Source: Poa pratensis (lineage: Eukaryota; Streptophyta; Magnoliopsida; Poales; Poaceae). Taken from it: a stretch of 64,000 nt of DNA. Under the pieces are notes generated by a model that saw nothing but the letters and a program-made list of their open reading frames with translations, had not been told where the DNA came from and searched no databases. This document shows, in pieces, positions 19,235 through 30,979 of the stretch (position 1 is its first letter; each line of letters starts with the position of its first letter). Both the position numbers and the translations under genes were made by a program. The DNA lies in assembly GCA_947311845.1 (NCBI GenBank), contig CAMZMU010000013.1, positions 2,331,198-2,395,197 on the forward strand, in the 5' to 3' direction.

Positions 19235-22145
19235 ATGGCCAGGTCGTCGCCGCCTCCCCATGCTCCGGCGGACGGAGATCTTCCCTTCACCCGCTCGTCC
19301 CCCCCTCTCCCAGACCCATCCCTAACTCGAACCCAAGCAACCTTACCAATCTTGCCCGGCGGCGGTGAAAATGAAGACGCCGTCGACGGAGACGGCGAGG
19401 AATGGAAGCAGCGGTTGCCGTACGGAGATCGAACTTGGGGGGGAACCGACGATGCCCTGGTGGAGCAGCTGATTGGTGTCAAAATCGAGAAGGAGAAGGA
19501 GAGGTCCGGTGCAGGCCACGGTGACTCCCCAAACTCCAAGAAACGACACCAAAAGGTAAGAATTCGTTCTTGAATCTGTTGTTTCAGTGCATTGCCTCTG
19601 ATGCCTCGGGAGTGTGGTACTAAATCAGGTGTTTTACCTTGATGATTTATTCTTTTGTGTATGTTTGATGCAGCCTCGTCAGGTGATCAACGATGGCAGA
19701 AGGAGCCGGAATAAGGTCAGCAAGGATGCCTTCTGTTGTGCTTGCTAGTCATTGATAAGTTCCCTCCCTGTACCATGTATTCGCCACATAATTCCATGCT
19801 TCTTTATCTAGTCACAAGAACAGCATAGTCTCTGATATCATGTTTATCTAAAATATGATTTATAAAGAATAGGAGGCACATCTGATAGGAGTAAAAGATA
19901 TATTCTGTAGTGGGTGTTGTATGTTGATTCTGGATATTTTTCTTGTATGTTGACCAGTCCATACAATATGTAGTATACATGTTTACAGCCATCTGTTGTG
20001 CTTGGTGTTTGCTAAACTGATGTTATGGTGTTTACAGCCTTCTGTTAACTGAACCATGGTTGCTAAACTGAACTGAAGTGTATCATTACCTTAATTTTCA
20101 GGGGGCAATTCCAAGTCCACGAGTCACAACATCACCGGGGGTTAATATGATCATGAGGACAGCAGCACAAAAGAGGGGCTATATGACGGTGAGGTCTGGT
20201 TCAGCAAAAAGGGCGAAAATGGCGGGTTCACCTCACCAGCCTGCACAACATTCACATGATTCACCTCCACAACAGCCTCCAATATCTCCCTCACTTGATG
20301 ATCTATCTCCTGCTAGAAGTTCCCATGGTAAGATCAAATCTGCCACCATGAGTTCTTTGTTTATTCATCTACTTCTTACTCTTGATAGAGCTAACTAAAC
20401 TTCTTTTCCATGCATGTAGGCCGGGCAAGCAGACCCCGCAAGCTAACATCACGCATATGGAAGGAGGTTTTGCCAATTTATGAAGGAACAATACTTGTAC
20501 AAGGTCGTTGCATGCATTGTGGGGAAGTCTTTCCAGCTTCAAGAGGTTCAGGCAGCAGTCATATTGGTCGGCATTTGAAGATATGCGAATCAAAGAAGGC
20601 GATGAAAGAAATGGTAGATAAAATGGGTCAGCCCGAAGGTATTGATCCGAACTGGAAATTTGATCTGAAACTAGCAAGAAGAAAGCTGGTAAAACTCATA
20701 GTTGTCAATGAACTGCCTTTTACATTTGTGGAGTATGCGCCCTTTAGAGAATTCACCGCATCTTTGAATCCATGGTTTGGAAAAATCAGTAGGACAACAA
20801 TTAAAGATGATTGTGTTGTTGCTTTCAACAAACATAGGGCTGAAATGATAGAATATTTCAAAGAGTGTGACTCTCGGGTATCTCTCACGGGAGACATGTG
20901 GACTTCTAATCAAAAGCTAGGGTATCTTTGTCTAACCTGCCATTTCATATCTCCTAATTGGGTGCTCCACAAGAGGATTATAGCATTTAGTATGATGGAA
21001 ACGCCTCATAATAAGCTGAACATGTTCAATGTAGTACTAGAAAGCATTCAGGAATGGAACCTAGAGTTTAAGCTTTTTAGTTTCACTTTGGACAATGCTT
21101 CAGTCAATACTGCAATGGTTAACCTGTTGAGAGATAATCTGAAAGATAAAGGTTTGCTCCTTGCAAAGGGGAAATTGCTTCATTTCCGTTGCGCACCACA
21201 TGTTGTCAATATAATTGTTCAAGAAGGATTACGAGAGATCAAAACTGTTGTCAATAACATTCGAGAGAGTGTCAAATATGTCAAAAGTTCACAAGCAAGA
21301 ATTGAGAAATTTCGGGAGACAGTTGTACGAGTAGGATTGTGTTCAAGATACAGACCATTGAGTGCTGATGTCACTCATCGTTGGAACTCAACCTATCTCA
21401 TGCTTGAGGCTGCCTTGCCGCTTAGAAGTGTCTTCCATTCTCTAGCAAGTCAAGACAAGGACTTCACATATGCTCCTCCACCAGCTGAATGGAAAATGGC
21501 TGAGGCTCTATGCAAGTTGTTGAACGTTTTCTACACGGCAACAACAACTCTCTCCGGCTCACATTATCCAACATGCCATCTGTACTTCCATCAACTTTGG
21601 ATCATGAAGAAGATGTTAAATAAGGAAGAAGCAAGTTATGGCAAGAAAATCCTGAATAAAGAGGTGTCAGCCCAAGTCACCATTTCACGGATGTTGAAGT
21701 AAATGCAACTGAAGTTTAATCAGTATTGGAAAGAGTCATACATCTCTGCTTGTATTCATGTCATATTTGATCCGAGATACAAGTATGACCTCTTGGAATT
21801 CCTACTGATTGACTTCGGAAATGAAGTGGAGGCAGGAGATTGGATGGAAAAAGTGAAGAAAAGAATGCAAAAGCTCTTCAATGAACACAGATGGAAACTG
21901 CTACCAATAGTGGAGCTGAGGATGGACCTGACCCACTTGCGGAGTTTGTTCGACACATGAGGTCGAAAAGAAGACAATCAAGCAATGAACTAGATCGGTA
22001 CTTGAAGGAGGAGTTGCTCCCTCGAAAGGAGGAGGTGGATATTCTGGAATGGTGGAAAACAAACGTTTCAAATTATGCGCGTCTCGTGCTTGTCCTTGCC
22101 CGGGGCCCTTCGCCCATGCCACCTGTAGTCTCAAGCTTGACATTC
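19235..22145 (+). pseudogene. hAT transposase-like gene with BED zinc finger, four exons, inactivated
   Basis: Predicted exons are 19235-19555, 19674-19715, 20102-20327 and 20420 onward. All junctions are GT-AG and phases agree (0, 0, 1). Exon 4 encodes a BED-type finger (CMHCGEVF then SHIGRHLKIC), a GDMWTS motif and LDNASVN (two acidic positions expected of the RNase H-like core), and the middle hAT domain with HRWNSTYLML. A TAA at 21700-21702 interrupts it, a frameshift follows near 21900-21950, and the C-terminal hATC region (ELDRYLKEELLP, ILEWW) degenerates after about 22140. It lies inside the large Helitron on the opposite strand. Domesticated hAT proteins (DAYSLEEPER/RICESLEEPER type) share this layout; here the breaks argue for a pseudogene. 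Confidence 0.8.
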
Positions 22146-24779
22146 GTTCGGGCGCCAGCTATAGTGCTGGCGAGGAAGGCCCAGACGCTTGTGGCGGCCG
22201 TGCCTGTCCGGAAGCTTTTCTAAGGCGTCCAACTACATTGCCGCTCAAAGCTGGTACGTTTCGCCATGTTCTCCGTCCAAGTATGCTAGTATGAATCGCA
22301 CACACTATCATTGAGAATAGCAGAAAAGGGAAAGAACCAGCACGCGTGCAGGTGCGGACCAGCTCGCAAAAAAAAGATGCATACCAGCTAGAAACACGAC
22401 GCTCAAGTTTATGAATTTGCAGACCATCCGCAGCCATGAGTCCATGACCAGCCCCGCCGCGCCTAACGAAACGGCATCGCACGCTGGCGATCAAGCCGGC
22501 CATCCCGAGTGCGATGTAAATAAGTAGGAAACCACCTCACCTCGGGGAGTCCATTGCGGAAGACGCACGAGGCAATGACTGCATCCAAGGCGCTTGAGCA
22601 AGAGGCATCCCCGTCGGATCAAATCAAGGCCTATCCGCGCATCAGGAGGAAGGGGCACGTTCCACCACATCCTGGACAGTCCTGCGGCATCAGGAGCTCG
22701 GCATCAAAGAAATAAGCGCACCGGAAGGGTTACTCCAGTACAGCAAGCGAGGGTTCACTGCTGCAGAGGGAAAGATGACGACCTCACAAGCGCCGGATTT
22801 GGCCCAAGTTCCGCAGATCGGGGGCCCTGGTCCCCTCCCAACTCCATTGACCCGGCAACCACAGAAATCCTGAATCTGATTTATTCAAGGGGGGATGAAA
22901 AGGAAACCTAACACTACACCTCCAGCCCTCCGAGCCTCCCTCCCACACACCTCCGACCGCCGTGACCGCCGGCGCAGACTCAGCGAGGTCGACAGCAGAT
23001 CGGGCGCTTCAACCATGGGGACATCTCCTCCAGCGATCCATGGAGCATCGGAACTGACCTCAAAGACCCGTCCTACCTCTCCACTCAAGCCGCCTGGGAT
23101 GAGATCAGAAGGCGCGTGGGGCCAGCCGGCGGTGCTTGTCGATGGGGTCGGGCGCAGCTGCTGCGCGCCGTCGGGAACGAGCTGCGCCAAAACGGCGCTG
23201 CGTGCTCGCGTCGTGGGATCTGGGAAGATTTGTTCGCTTGTAAAAAACGAACCGTTTGTTTAACTTATCGGTGGCATACCTGGTAAATTTTGACAACTCT
23301 AAGGGCAATTTCAATGACGTACGAGAAGAAGCCTAAATGTTTTTATTATTGGACTGTGCTACGTAGCTACCGTGCCCCAGCCAGTCCTTTCCGTACGGCG
23401 CCCGGCAACCCGATAACAATCTTGCGCGTCGAAGGAAGCTCGCGCGCCAGCTCGATCTAGTTGGCTTGGTCCAGCCCAGAAACCTGGGCCTTACGGTTTT
23501 TCTGGCCCTATCACCAAACCCAACTACCCATCGCTACTTAAGACAAAAACCGATCTGACCAAGATGAACAGCGTGCCATGGCGAAGTTCTATGTTAAAAA
23601 ATAATCAACCACAAATATGAAAATCATCTGCTCACATGCCACCTAATCATTAGGTTTTTCTCTACCAAAAATCATAGGCAAAACACATCTCCCGTGTCAT
23701 CCTTATACCCAATTAAGATATAAGACAAAAAAAAGGTCATAGTAGCGACCATCATGTATGAAAATCAACTGCCACCTCCCACGACCCTACTCATTATGTT
23801 TCACTCGCCCAAATTTATATGCAGAAACAACTTAAAAAAGAAGCAAAAATCTGGAGAAGAACATGTAAACATAACATCTAACAGGTTTCAGATCATCAAC
23901 AATATAGAGAAAGTTTGGTAATCTAGTTACATAAACCAGGTAGTATGAAGGAAAAAAGTGATGAACAATATACATTATGTACAAATACATCTGACAAATT
24001 CAAATCAATAAACCTGTATAGATATTCTGATAGTTTAGATATATAAACTAGGCAACTAGGCAGAAATGACAAAATTTAGGGATATGTCAAAGTGGTAACT
24101 TGAACATGAACCTGAAACCAGAGCAAAAGGAACTCACTGTATTTGCATAGTCAAGAGTCTACGATAAAAGAACCTCTAAACTAAAGTTTTGTTCATGTCG
24201 CCTAATACTTCTTGCTTCACAACCTCCTGCATCCATACACTACACCTAAATTTGAGCTTCTATCCATCAGCACACGGTTTTACTTGTCAGTTGTGTCGTC
24301 GTAAACTCCTAGCTCTCTGAAATTTTCAAGAAATTCCTGTTTAGATGACTTGTCATGATGAAAATGAAGCAACGCTAAGTTAGACCAGCAGCAATAATAT
24401 TTCAGAGCGACGAAGTACTTCAATTCAGTAACAGAACAAAAAATGTTCACCAATTGCCATAATGGTTATTTTAAGTTGATGGGTGGCAGCATACAATATG
24501 CACAACTTCAACCCTTTCCTCCAATCGACAGGATGAAACGAGGGATTTAATGCACTGATATATCTCAGATATGTACACCAATTAACGGCCAATCAGAAAA
24601 CATATATGGGTGCGAAAGCCGAAGAGGAGACTAATGCACTGATTAAAGAAGCAACTACATTTGGCGGGTAAAATACTTAAAAGAGTATTGCAAAAAAATA
24701 TGTTCCACACTACGGAACAAGATCATATAATGTGCTTACAAAAATGTTGCTCAGGAACACTAGAATGTGTATGCTCTAA
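22146..24779. other. Helitron interior without a recognised gene
   Basis: 22500-23260 is a GC-rich captured-looking tract with several short frames on both strands, none recognised. 23500-24779 is AT-rich and has no long frame. I see no TIR pair, RNA gene or tandem array. Confidence 0.35.
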
Positions 24780-25030
24780 AATGTGCATTGCCAGATTTAT
24801 ACCAAAAGGTAGTTGCCAGGTTATAAACATACATGTAGTTGCCAGATTTATTACACATAGTTTCTAATGGTATGTGCACTGCCAGATTTATACCAAAAAG
24901 TAATTGCAAGCTTATAAAGATGTAGTTGCCGGTTTTATTACATGCAATTGCCAGATTTATACCGCAGTAGATGGCAGGTTATGAAGATGTAGATACCAGG
25001 TTCCTAACATATAGGTTCCAGAATGTTCTC
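24780..25030. repeat. Irregular short repeats (TTGCCAGATTTATACC type)
   Basis: TTGCCAG followed by (A/G)TTTATA variants recurs about seven times, with TAGTTGCC or GTAGAT linkers. It is a degenerate minisatellite in the Helitron. Confidence 0.5.
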
Positions 25031-25159
25031 ACCTAGTTACCAGAACATATGCAAATACTTACCAGATTTTTTGGTACAGGTGACCAGCACCAGGCCATTC
25101 ACTGCCAGACTTACTACTAAAGCATGACTAAAAAGAAGCGCATCAAAAATGGCCATTAC

Positions 25160-25333
25160 CTTCACAGCTTGTTGAAGTCTAGATGGTGGACTTCGAGTTT
25201 TCGTGACGTTCATGTGCGACGTCAACAAATCTATGCGTCCTCGAAGTGAATCAAACACCTCGAATCTTTTTGCCACCATGTTATGACTTATAACACACCA
25301 GTGATGGGGTTTGTCAGGTTTATCACCAAATAT
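25160..25333 (-). pseudogene. Ulp1/C48 SUMO-protease-like exon captured in the Helitron
   Basis: The 58-codon minus exon has an acceptor (ATATCAG before 25333) and a donor (GTAATGG after 25160). It encodes a segment with HHWCVI and KRFEVFDSL. The His-Trp and the Asp about 19 residues later fit the spacing of the catalytic His and Asp of Ulp1 cysteine proteases, which cleave SUMO. The Cys-bearing exon was not recognised, so a full enzyme is not supported. Plant transposons (Mutator-like, CACTA) often carry Ulp1 domains; carriage by a Helitron is less usual. It is on the same strand as the Helitron. Confidence 0.55.
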
Positions 25334-26505
25334 CTGATATAAAATAAATAACACTTAGAGAAGAGCAAATGCAACAAAAAACTAAGTGAAACAGAAAGAA
25401 ACCAGACGAATGTCATAGAAAAGAAACACATCAACACATAATTTTTTCCAGAATAACTACTCAAGTCCACATGGTAACTACTCAAGTATCCCCTGGTAAA
25501 TACTACCTATAATCTAGGTGAATAACAATGCATACGTTGGTGACTAAAACAATAGAGCAAATTCAAGCCAAGAAGGTTCAAAATAGCATGGGCACAGAAG
25601 TGTGAACAACATGATGCGCTCCCCCTGGTAACTACTCGAAACCGACCAGATAACTACTGACTATAATTTAGGTTACTAATAATGCTTAATCTGGCGACTA
25701 AACGTGTATACCAAATTAAGACAAGAAATACAACCATGTTGTACCATCCTGGAATGTATATTACTCAAAAACATCCTGGAATGTTTCGGAATACAAACTT
25801 TGCCCTCCCCATCTTCACTGGTCATAAAATTCTTCCTCCTAGTCATTGTGACAACCAACCTCCCGTTCAAACATATGACGAAAACTTGCTTCACAATTTG
25901 CTCCCTAGAAAATTATCATGAATACACATGTAGATCACCACATAAAATCAGATGAACTACACCATCGTCTGCTCTTCACCACCCTCTCACTCCCAATAAT
26001 CTATCGACCCATACATCAAACAGCAAAAACATGCAAAATGAACCACACAAACATGCATGCTTGGCTGAACAAAAACTTGAATAATCTAGTAAATCCAAAC
26101 ATCCCAACCTAACCCAATCTAACCGCATAAAATTCACTACAATTTACACACATAAGCATCTCAGATATCAAACACTAGCAAACCCGACCTTTTCATCCTC
26201 GAGTAAAAAAGTCACTGCTCCTCTGAAAAACAAACAAGCTACACCCAAAATTGGGTGCCTCGACCAAACTAGAACAAGGGGTACCTCGACGCAGAGCACA
26301 AAAACAAACTAGAACAAGTAATCTACACAAAGCCACAAAAACATCGCTGGGCAGAACCAGGGGGTACCTCGACGTCGAACACACAAAACCGGCGCTATCA
26401 TCCCTCACCACAACCAACGCCCCTGTCGCATGCGCCCTGCCAGATTAAGCCTGCCTCAACCACAACCATCTCCCAAACCTAAGCAATCCATTTCACAGTG
26501 TCCCT
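25334..26505. other. AT-rich Helitron interior near its 5' side
   Basis: A 72-codon minus frame (25676-25894) could be another exon of the Ulp1-like gene, but no motif was recognised. Repeated GGTAACTACTC and CCAGATAACTACT phrases occur at 25455-25670. Nothing firm is called. Confidence 0.3.
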
Positions 26506-26534
26506 CCCCCCCCCCCCCCCCCCCCCCCCCCCCC
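26506..26534. repeat. Poly(C) run of 29
   Basis: An uninterrupted C29 lies about 570 bp from the Helitron 5' end. On the minus strand it is a G-run able to form G-quadruplexes. Confidence 0.85.
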
Positions 26535-27104
26535 GAACTACCACACCATCAGCCCTCGAGAAGTAGAGCATCTACGAGCTTGCAGAAGATTTAACTTACC
26601 TGCTTGTCCACTCTCGTCGCCGGAGACGCATCACGAAGCCGCGACAGCCTTCTCTCTGCTCAGATCTGCAGCAATTACCAACAAACATCGATGAGAAATC
26701 AACCTAAAACGGCGACGCTTGAGACCAAACCACGGTGGAACTCACCAGCTCGGTCGGAGAAGCTTCCCTGCACCGGCGGCAGCGTCGCGGCACCACAGAA
26801 AGCTAGGAGAAATCGCCGGAGAGGGAGAGGAGTTCACAGACGAGAAAAAGGGGGAAATGAGCGGCGGCAGAGGAGACTCACTGACCACTAGGTCCCACAA
26901 AACGGTTGGGCCAGTTATCGGGTCCATCCGCAGCGCATCCGTAGTGCACGTCGAGGGAATACCGGGTCGAGGTATGCACGCCCGATTGTGGAGAGGCCCT
27001 CGCGACGTCCATGTGGTCTCTAGCGCGAATCTTCAAGCGCCGTATGGAATCAATCACCAGGGCACGTTCCCTTATTAGAATAACCGTTTATTATTAGGTA
27101 TAGA

Positions 27105-27973
27105 TTAGGAGAAAAAACCTATTCTACCCGGACAAGAGCTGCACACCGGGTTTAATTCTAACAGATTGAAGGTCCTTGCCGCTCATTTCTACAGCTTGAG
27201 CCCACTCTAAAGGTGTCAGCTCACAGCCACATTGTGTTTCTAGTCTACACTGAGTCTCCTCTAATTTCATAAGATCATGCGGAAGTTATCGTCTCTTCAA
27301 TTAGCTACAAGGATCTGTGCAAAATGTTTATGAAAATAGCTTCTCGGCCCACTGACTCTGATGAATTCTGCTAATTGCGCAAGAGCAATTAGCACAAGAT
27401 ATGGAAAACAGTTTGAAAGCTAGAACTGATCTTGATTTGGCTAACTCCTCTACTTCAGAAGGTATGTAGTAAATTGCTAATTTGCCCAGAGTATTGTGAA
27501 ACTAAGACTTACCTTTATCTTTAAAGTTGCAGGACTGAACATGAATGCTAGCAGAATTTCAAAACATAACGAGGGGCTCGTCAAACCAATAGGAATCAAG
27601 GTCAAGGAGAAGGCAGTCCGAGGATCAAGAAGACCCATTGGTGGCTCCGAGAAAGCAAAAACAAAGAAGAAGAAAATGTACACAGATGCTATTACGACTA
27701 CAACCTCAATGCACCTCAACAATATAGAACTGTCTCGCTTGTTCCACATAGGTGTATGAAGTTTACTTGCATTCTATAATTTACAGTGGACTTTATGGCA
27801 AATAAAATGGTGCATATCAATTACAGTGCGACCCCTTCCTAAATGCTTCATGCAGCCACCACTAGGTAATATCATCTCGATGTCAACCATACAATACAAT
27901 AATGGTATGAGCATTCTACAGTGTCATGTTTATCATTTTGAAACATCAGTAACATTGAACTTTGCATGCATGG
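27105..27973. repeat. Segment X, copy B, part 3
   Basis: It resumes at TTAGGAGAAAAAACC exactly where copy A continues after 10358 and ends at TGCATGCATGG. It is nearly identical to copy A. Confidence 0.85.
27541..27759 (+). CDS. Hypothetical 72-residue basic ORF in segment X, copy B
   Basis: This is the intact counterpart of 10792-11010 with the same acceptor-like TTGCAG upstream and the same stop. Substitutions give K for N, E for D and K for R in the basic tract, so charge is kept. The two copies are the only evidence of coding constraint; no family is assigned. It is now separated from X part 2 by the large Helitron. Confidence 0.35.
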   Translation: MNASRISKHNEGLVKPIGIKVKEKAVRGSRRPIGGSEKAKTKKKKMYTDAITTTTSMHLNNIELSRLFHIGV

Positions 27974-28237
27974 GGTCATCCGATTAAAGACATGTAGGCC
28001 TATTTAGAAAAGCACAATTCAGCTCTAAATTTCTCAGAGCAACAGACCATTGGGACCTCTACCTCTACTATGATGACACGGGAAATTCAAGCATTCTTCC
28101 ATCAACCCGAGCCAACTTAATCAATTTTTTATATAGAGCTTTATGTCAAGAACCGAACCCAACTTAATCGAATTGTTATAAGGAGCTTTAATGTGATGTA
28201 CCGAAGCCAACTCAATCCATTTTTTAGTTTCAAGTAA
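27974..28237. repeat. Diverged short tandem repeat, three units
   Basis: Units with CC(G)AGCCAACTTAATC, then T-rich spacer and AGAGCTTTA(A)TGT, recur at about 28105, 28150 and 28200. There is no coding signal. The small Helitron inserted at its right edge. Confidence 0.5.
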
Positions 28238-29822
28238 TCTCTACTATATAATATCAGTAAAGTTTCTTCCTCCAAAAATTTCGTCCGTCCGTGGTACGTC
28301 GTACGTGCCGGTCGTATGTCTTCCTTGGTACGTCGCCGTTAGATCGATTAATTCTCTGATTCGAGTCGTTAGCTGGATCGTCGAGCGGACGTACGAGTCC
28401 GGGTCAGGTTCCAACCTGGCTCGCGGAAAGGAAACAACAGCCGAAGAGAAAGAAAAGTCGTGTTCGACTCTAAAGGATACTATTTCAGCTACGTACAAGA
28501 AAAGGAAACAGAGCAAATCAAGCCAACGGATGCCGCCAACAAACGATCGAAACAAAACTCTCCTGTCCACAACACAAGTCGCAAGTCGCAACTCGCCGCG
28601 ATCTTGGGCAATACCATAACGCTGAAACTTCCGACGGTAGGGTACGCACACGAAGAGGTATCGACCAGGTCAGATCTTCTCTTCCATCTAGATCTCAATC
28701 TCTATCCCACTTCTTTTTAGTGGCTGAACCTCGCGTCGTGGAGTGGCGACGAGACCAAAGACGCTATTTTTTGGAGGTTTTTTTTTTTGGGAAATTTTGG
28801 TACCGGCGAGGCAACCGCCACCGTCGTGTCTCACCTTGGCAGCGACGCCGATGGCCAACGTGAGGAAGACTCGTTCGGTTGAACTGGCGTGTGCTGTAAG
28901 ATCTAATCAAGTTCATCTTTTTAATTGATGACAGATTTATGCAGTATGGAAAACAATGCAGACGAGGAATTTGGGACCCAATCTCCAATCATAGATGTCA
29001 AGGAGCAAAGAAGAAAAAAAAAAGAGATAGGTATGCACGGATGACCAACGAAGAAAAACAAGAAAAATTGAAAAGGCGTCGTGAAGCTTATCAGCAAAGC
29101 AAGGATTTAACCCAGTTGCACAAAAAATGCACACGGGGGAGGAAGAAATATGCAAATTTAAAGCCTGAACAAAAGACAAAAAAATGCGTGCGAGAAAAGC
29201 AGAAATATGCAAATATGCAGCCAGAACAAAAAAAAGCTAGAATAGAGCAAATTATAGCCAATCGTGAGTTTAGACGCAGCACACCATGCAAAGAATCAAT
29301 TGCGATGGTGAACCCTGCATATGTCGAATCAGAAGAGGAAGTTAGTAGAAAAAAAGCCAGAATAGAGCAAATTAGAGCTAATCGTGAGTTTAGACGCAAT
29401 ACAACATGCAAAGAATCAATTGCAATGGTGAACCTTGCATATGTCGAATCAAAAGAGAAAGTTAGTAAATGTAGATCTTCGATGTATACCAAGAGATAAT
29501 ATGCGATAAATTTCAACCAATAGTTGTTTGTTATTCACTCCGGCCGTAGCAACGCACGGGTGCTCTTTTTATTTGAGGTGTCAAATCATGTACATATGCT
29601 TGCTCTGTATTTTTTGTTTCCAATTTTCAGAAATTGTAAGTGTACATATTTTGAGTTGGAGATGAACGTATTCAGATTATGCATGTTGTAGTAATGTAGT
29701 CTTGCAAGTTAGACACATAGAGCTATATTTTTGCCATTCGTTAGATGATTTACTGGTACAAGAAATGACATTCATATGACAATTATAGCATATCCCGTTG
29801 CAACGCACGGGCATTTTGCTAG
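28238..29822 (+). mobile_element. Helitron, 1.59 kb, plus orientation, non-autonomous
   Basis: The 5' end TCTCTACTATATAATA follows A (28237). The 3' end has the hairpin CCCGTTGCAACGCACGGG (29794-29811), then CATTTTG and CTAG, and T follows (29823). These are standard Helitron ends with insertion between A and T and no duplication. It carries a remnant ORF of Helitron N-terminal type and no helicase. A second hairpin-like motif (GTAGCAACGCACGGGTGC) lies at 29544-29561. Confidence 0.85.
28939..29499 (+). pseudogene. Helitron-encoded N-terminal protein remnant with internal duplication
   Basis: The frame of 186 codons is very rich in Lys and Arg and has RRREAYQQSK and two KKARIEQI(I/R)ANREFRR blocks. 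The pattern with KESIAMVN(P/L)AYVES resembles, as I recall, the region preceding the helicase-like domain of grass autonomous Helitrons. About 40 residues (120 bp) are tandemly duplicated at roughly 29229-29348 and 29349-29468. No Rep or helicase follows. An upstream frame (28460-28720) might be an earlier exon. Probably a decaying remnant of an autonomous parent. Confidence 0.55.
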
Positions 29823-30974
29823 TTTCTACTATAACTCATAAGGAGTCAACATGTGCTGAATCGACCTGGGCATATCGATCAAATTATGGCAATGTACACG
29901 AAACATAGTTCGTTCTTCTATTCAGCAAGTAAGAAACTGAAGCTCATGAAAGCAAACAAAGCAAATAAAGAAGTTTACCGCTCTACGCCTGCAGAGGTGA
30001 GTCAATGAACTTCAAGTCTTCGGGCAGCTCACTTGCGGATGGACGAAGGCACCGCGCAACATATCCATTGCGCGTCTGCCACCTCCATCTACAGGCTGCA
30101 GGCTGCAGCCTGCAGCCTGCAGCCCTCGAGTCGGTCAAAGAAGCTGCGCCACGCCGGATCTTCCATCTCCAGGTAGGAGAAGGTCGAAGCAAAGGCACCA
30201 CCCGGATCGGCCGCCTCCATGTACATGCCGCTGTCAAGCCGGCCACAACAGCTGCGCCGACAAATTTAAATAACAAGCAAGCTAGCGTTCTTCCTCCTTT
30301 AGACAGGAATTGCGCTTCTACGTCGATCAGAGTATGATTCTTTGTGAGGCCAAACTAGGGTTCTTCCTCCTGGCCAAACCCCTGACCCAAAGAATAAAAT
30401 CCAGAAAAAAGAAAGCATTGCGGATGGCCAGTGGCGATGTCATCCAGGGAACATACTAGAATTTGTAGACTTGATCATATGGATTGAGTTGCTCTTGCTC
30501 TCAGTTCAATCAGCTATTCGACAGACAAATTGTACAGTATAAATCTACAGCTCAAACAACAACAAAAATCCCCAATTAGGACCGAGTTGAGGAGGATGAG
30601 GTTGTGCTGCTCGTACTCGTACTGGAACAAGAAACAAATCCTAACTATATTACTACTTACCGTGAATTGAAGGAGTCAAGGAGAGGTCCAATTGGAGGGA
30701 TCAGCCGTTGTAGCCGCTGGGTCGCTGCTTCTGGTCGCCGGCCGCCAGGTCGAGGGTGGCGCCGCATGGACGGATCGCTGCTCTGCTACAGTGCTCCTTG
30801 TCGCCGGCTGCCAGGTCGGAGCAGTCCGTTGGGTAGGAGGTCGCCAGAAGCCAGGTCAGCGAGATAGCGCCGCCGTTATAGATGGGTCATACCCACTGAA
30901 TTGTCCGGGGACGTCCGAATCCATGGCCGTCGTCCTCTTGGCCGGCGCGCCGCTGCCCCCGCCGCCGACGCCGG
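29823..30974. other. Intergenic stretch with GC-rich exon-like fragments and a 28-bp palindrome
   Basis: A perfect palindrome built on GGCTGCAGGCTG/CAGCCTGCAGCC spans 30092-30119. On the minus strand 29983-30276 contains frames such as ELPEDLKFIDSP that look protein-like but match no family I know and need frame changes. 30690-30870 has a repeated GTCGCCGGC(C/T)GCCAGGTCG phrase. No gene is called. Confidence 0.35.
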
Positions 30975-30979
30975 GTCGC

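Larger units (their letters stand above)
18253..27104 (-). mobile_element. Large Helitron (8.85 kb), minus orientation, carrying gene fragments
   Basis: Comparison with copy A defines the empty site as GGA|TTAGG, an A/T junction on the minus strand. On the minus strand the element begins TCTATACCTAATAATAAA (5' TC, preceded by A) and ends CAACGCACGGGCACGTTTCC plus TA, followed by T. The 3' end has the CGTTGCAACGCACGGG motif shared with the Helitron at 28238-29822. The last bases (CCTA) deviate from the usual CTRR. No Rep/helicase was seen, so it is non-autonomous. Cargo: a hAT/BED gene (opposite strand), an Ulp1-like exon (same strand), GC-rich fragments and a poly(C) tract. There is no target duplication, as expected for Helitrons. 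Confidence 0.75.

Noticed and set aside
18646..19261. Minus-strand ORFs upstream of the hAT gene
   Set aside because: They overlap the hAT first exon on the opposite strand and have no recognised domain.
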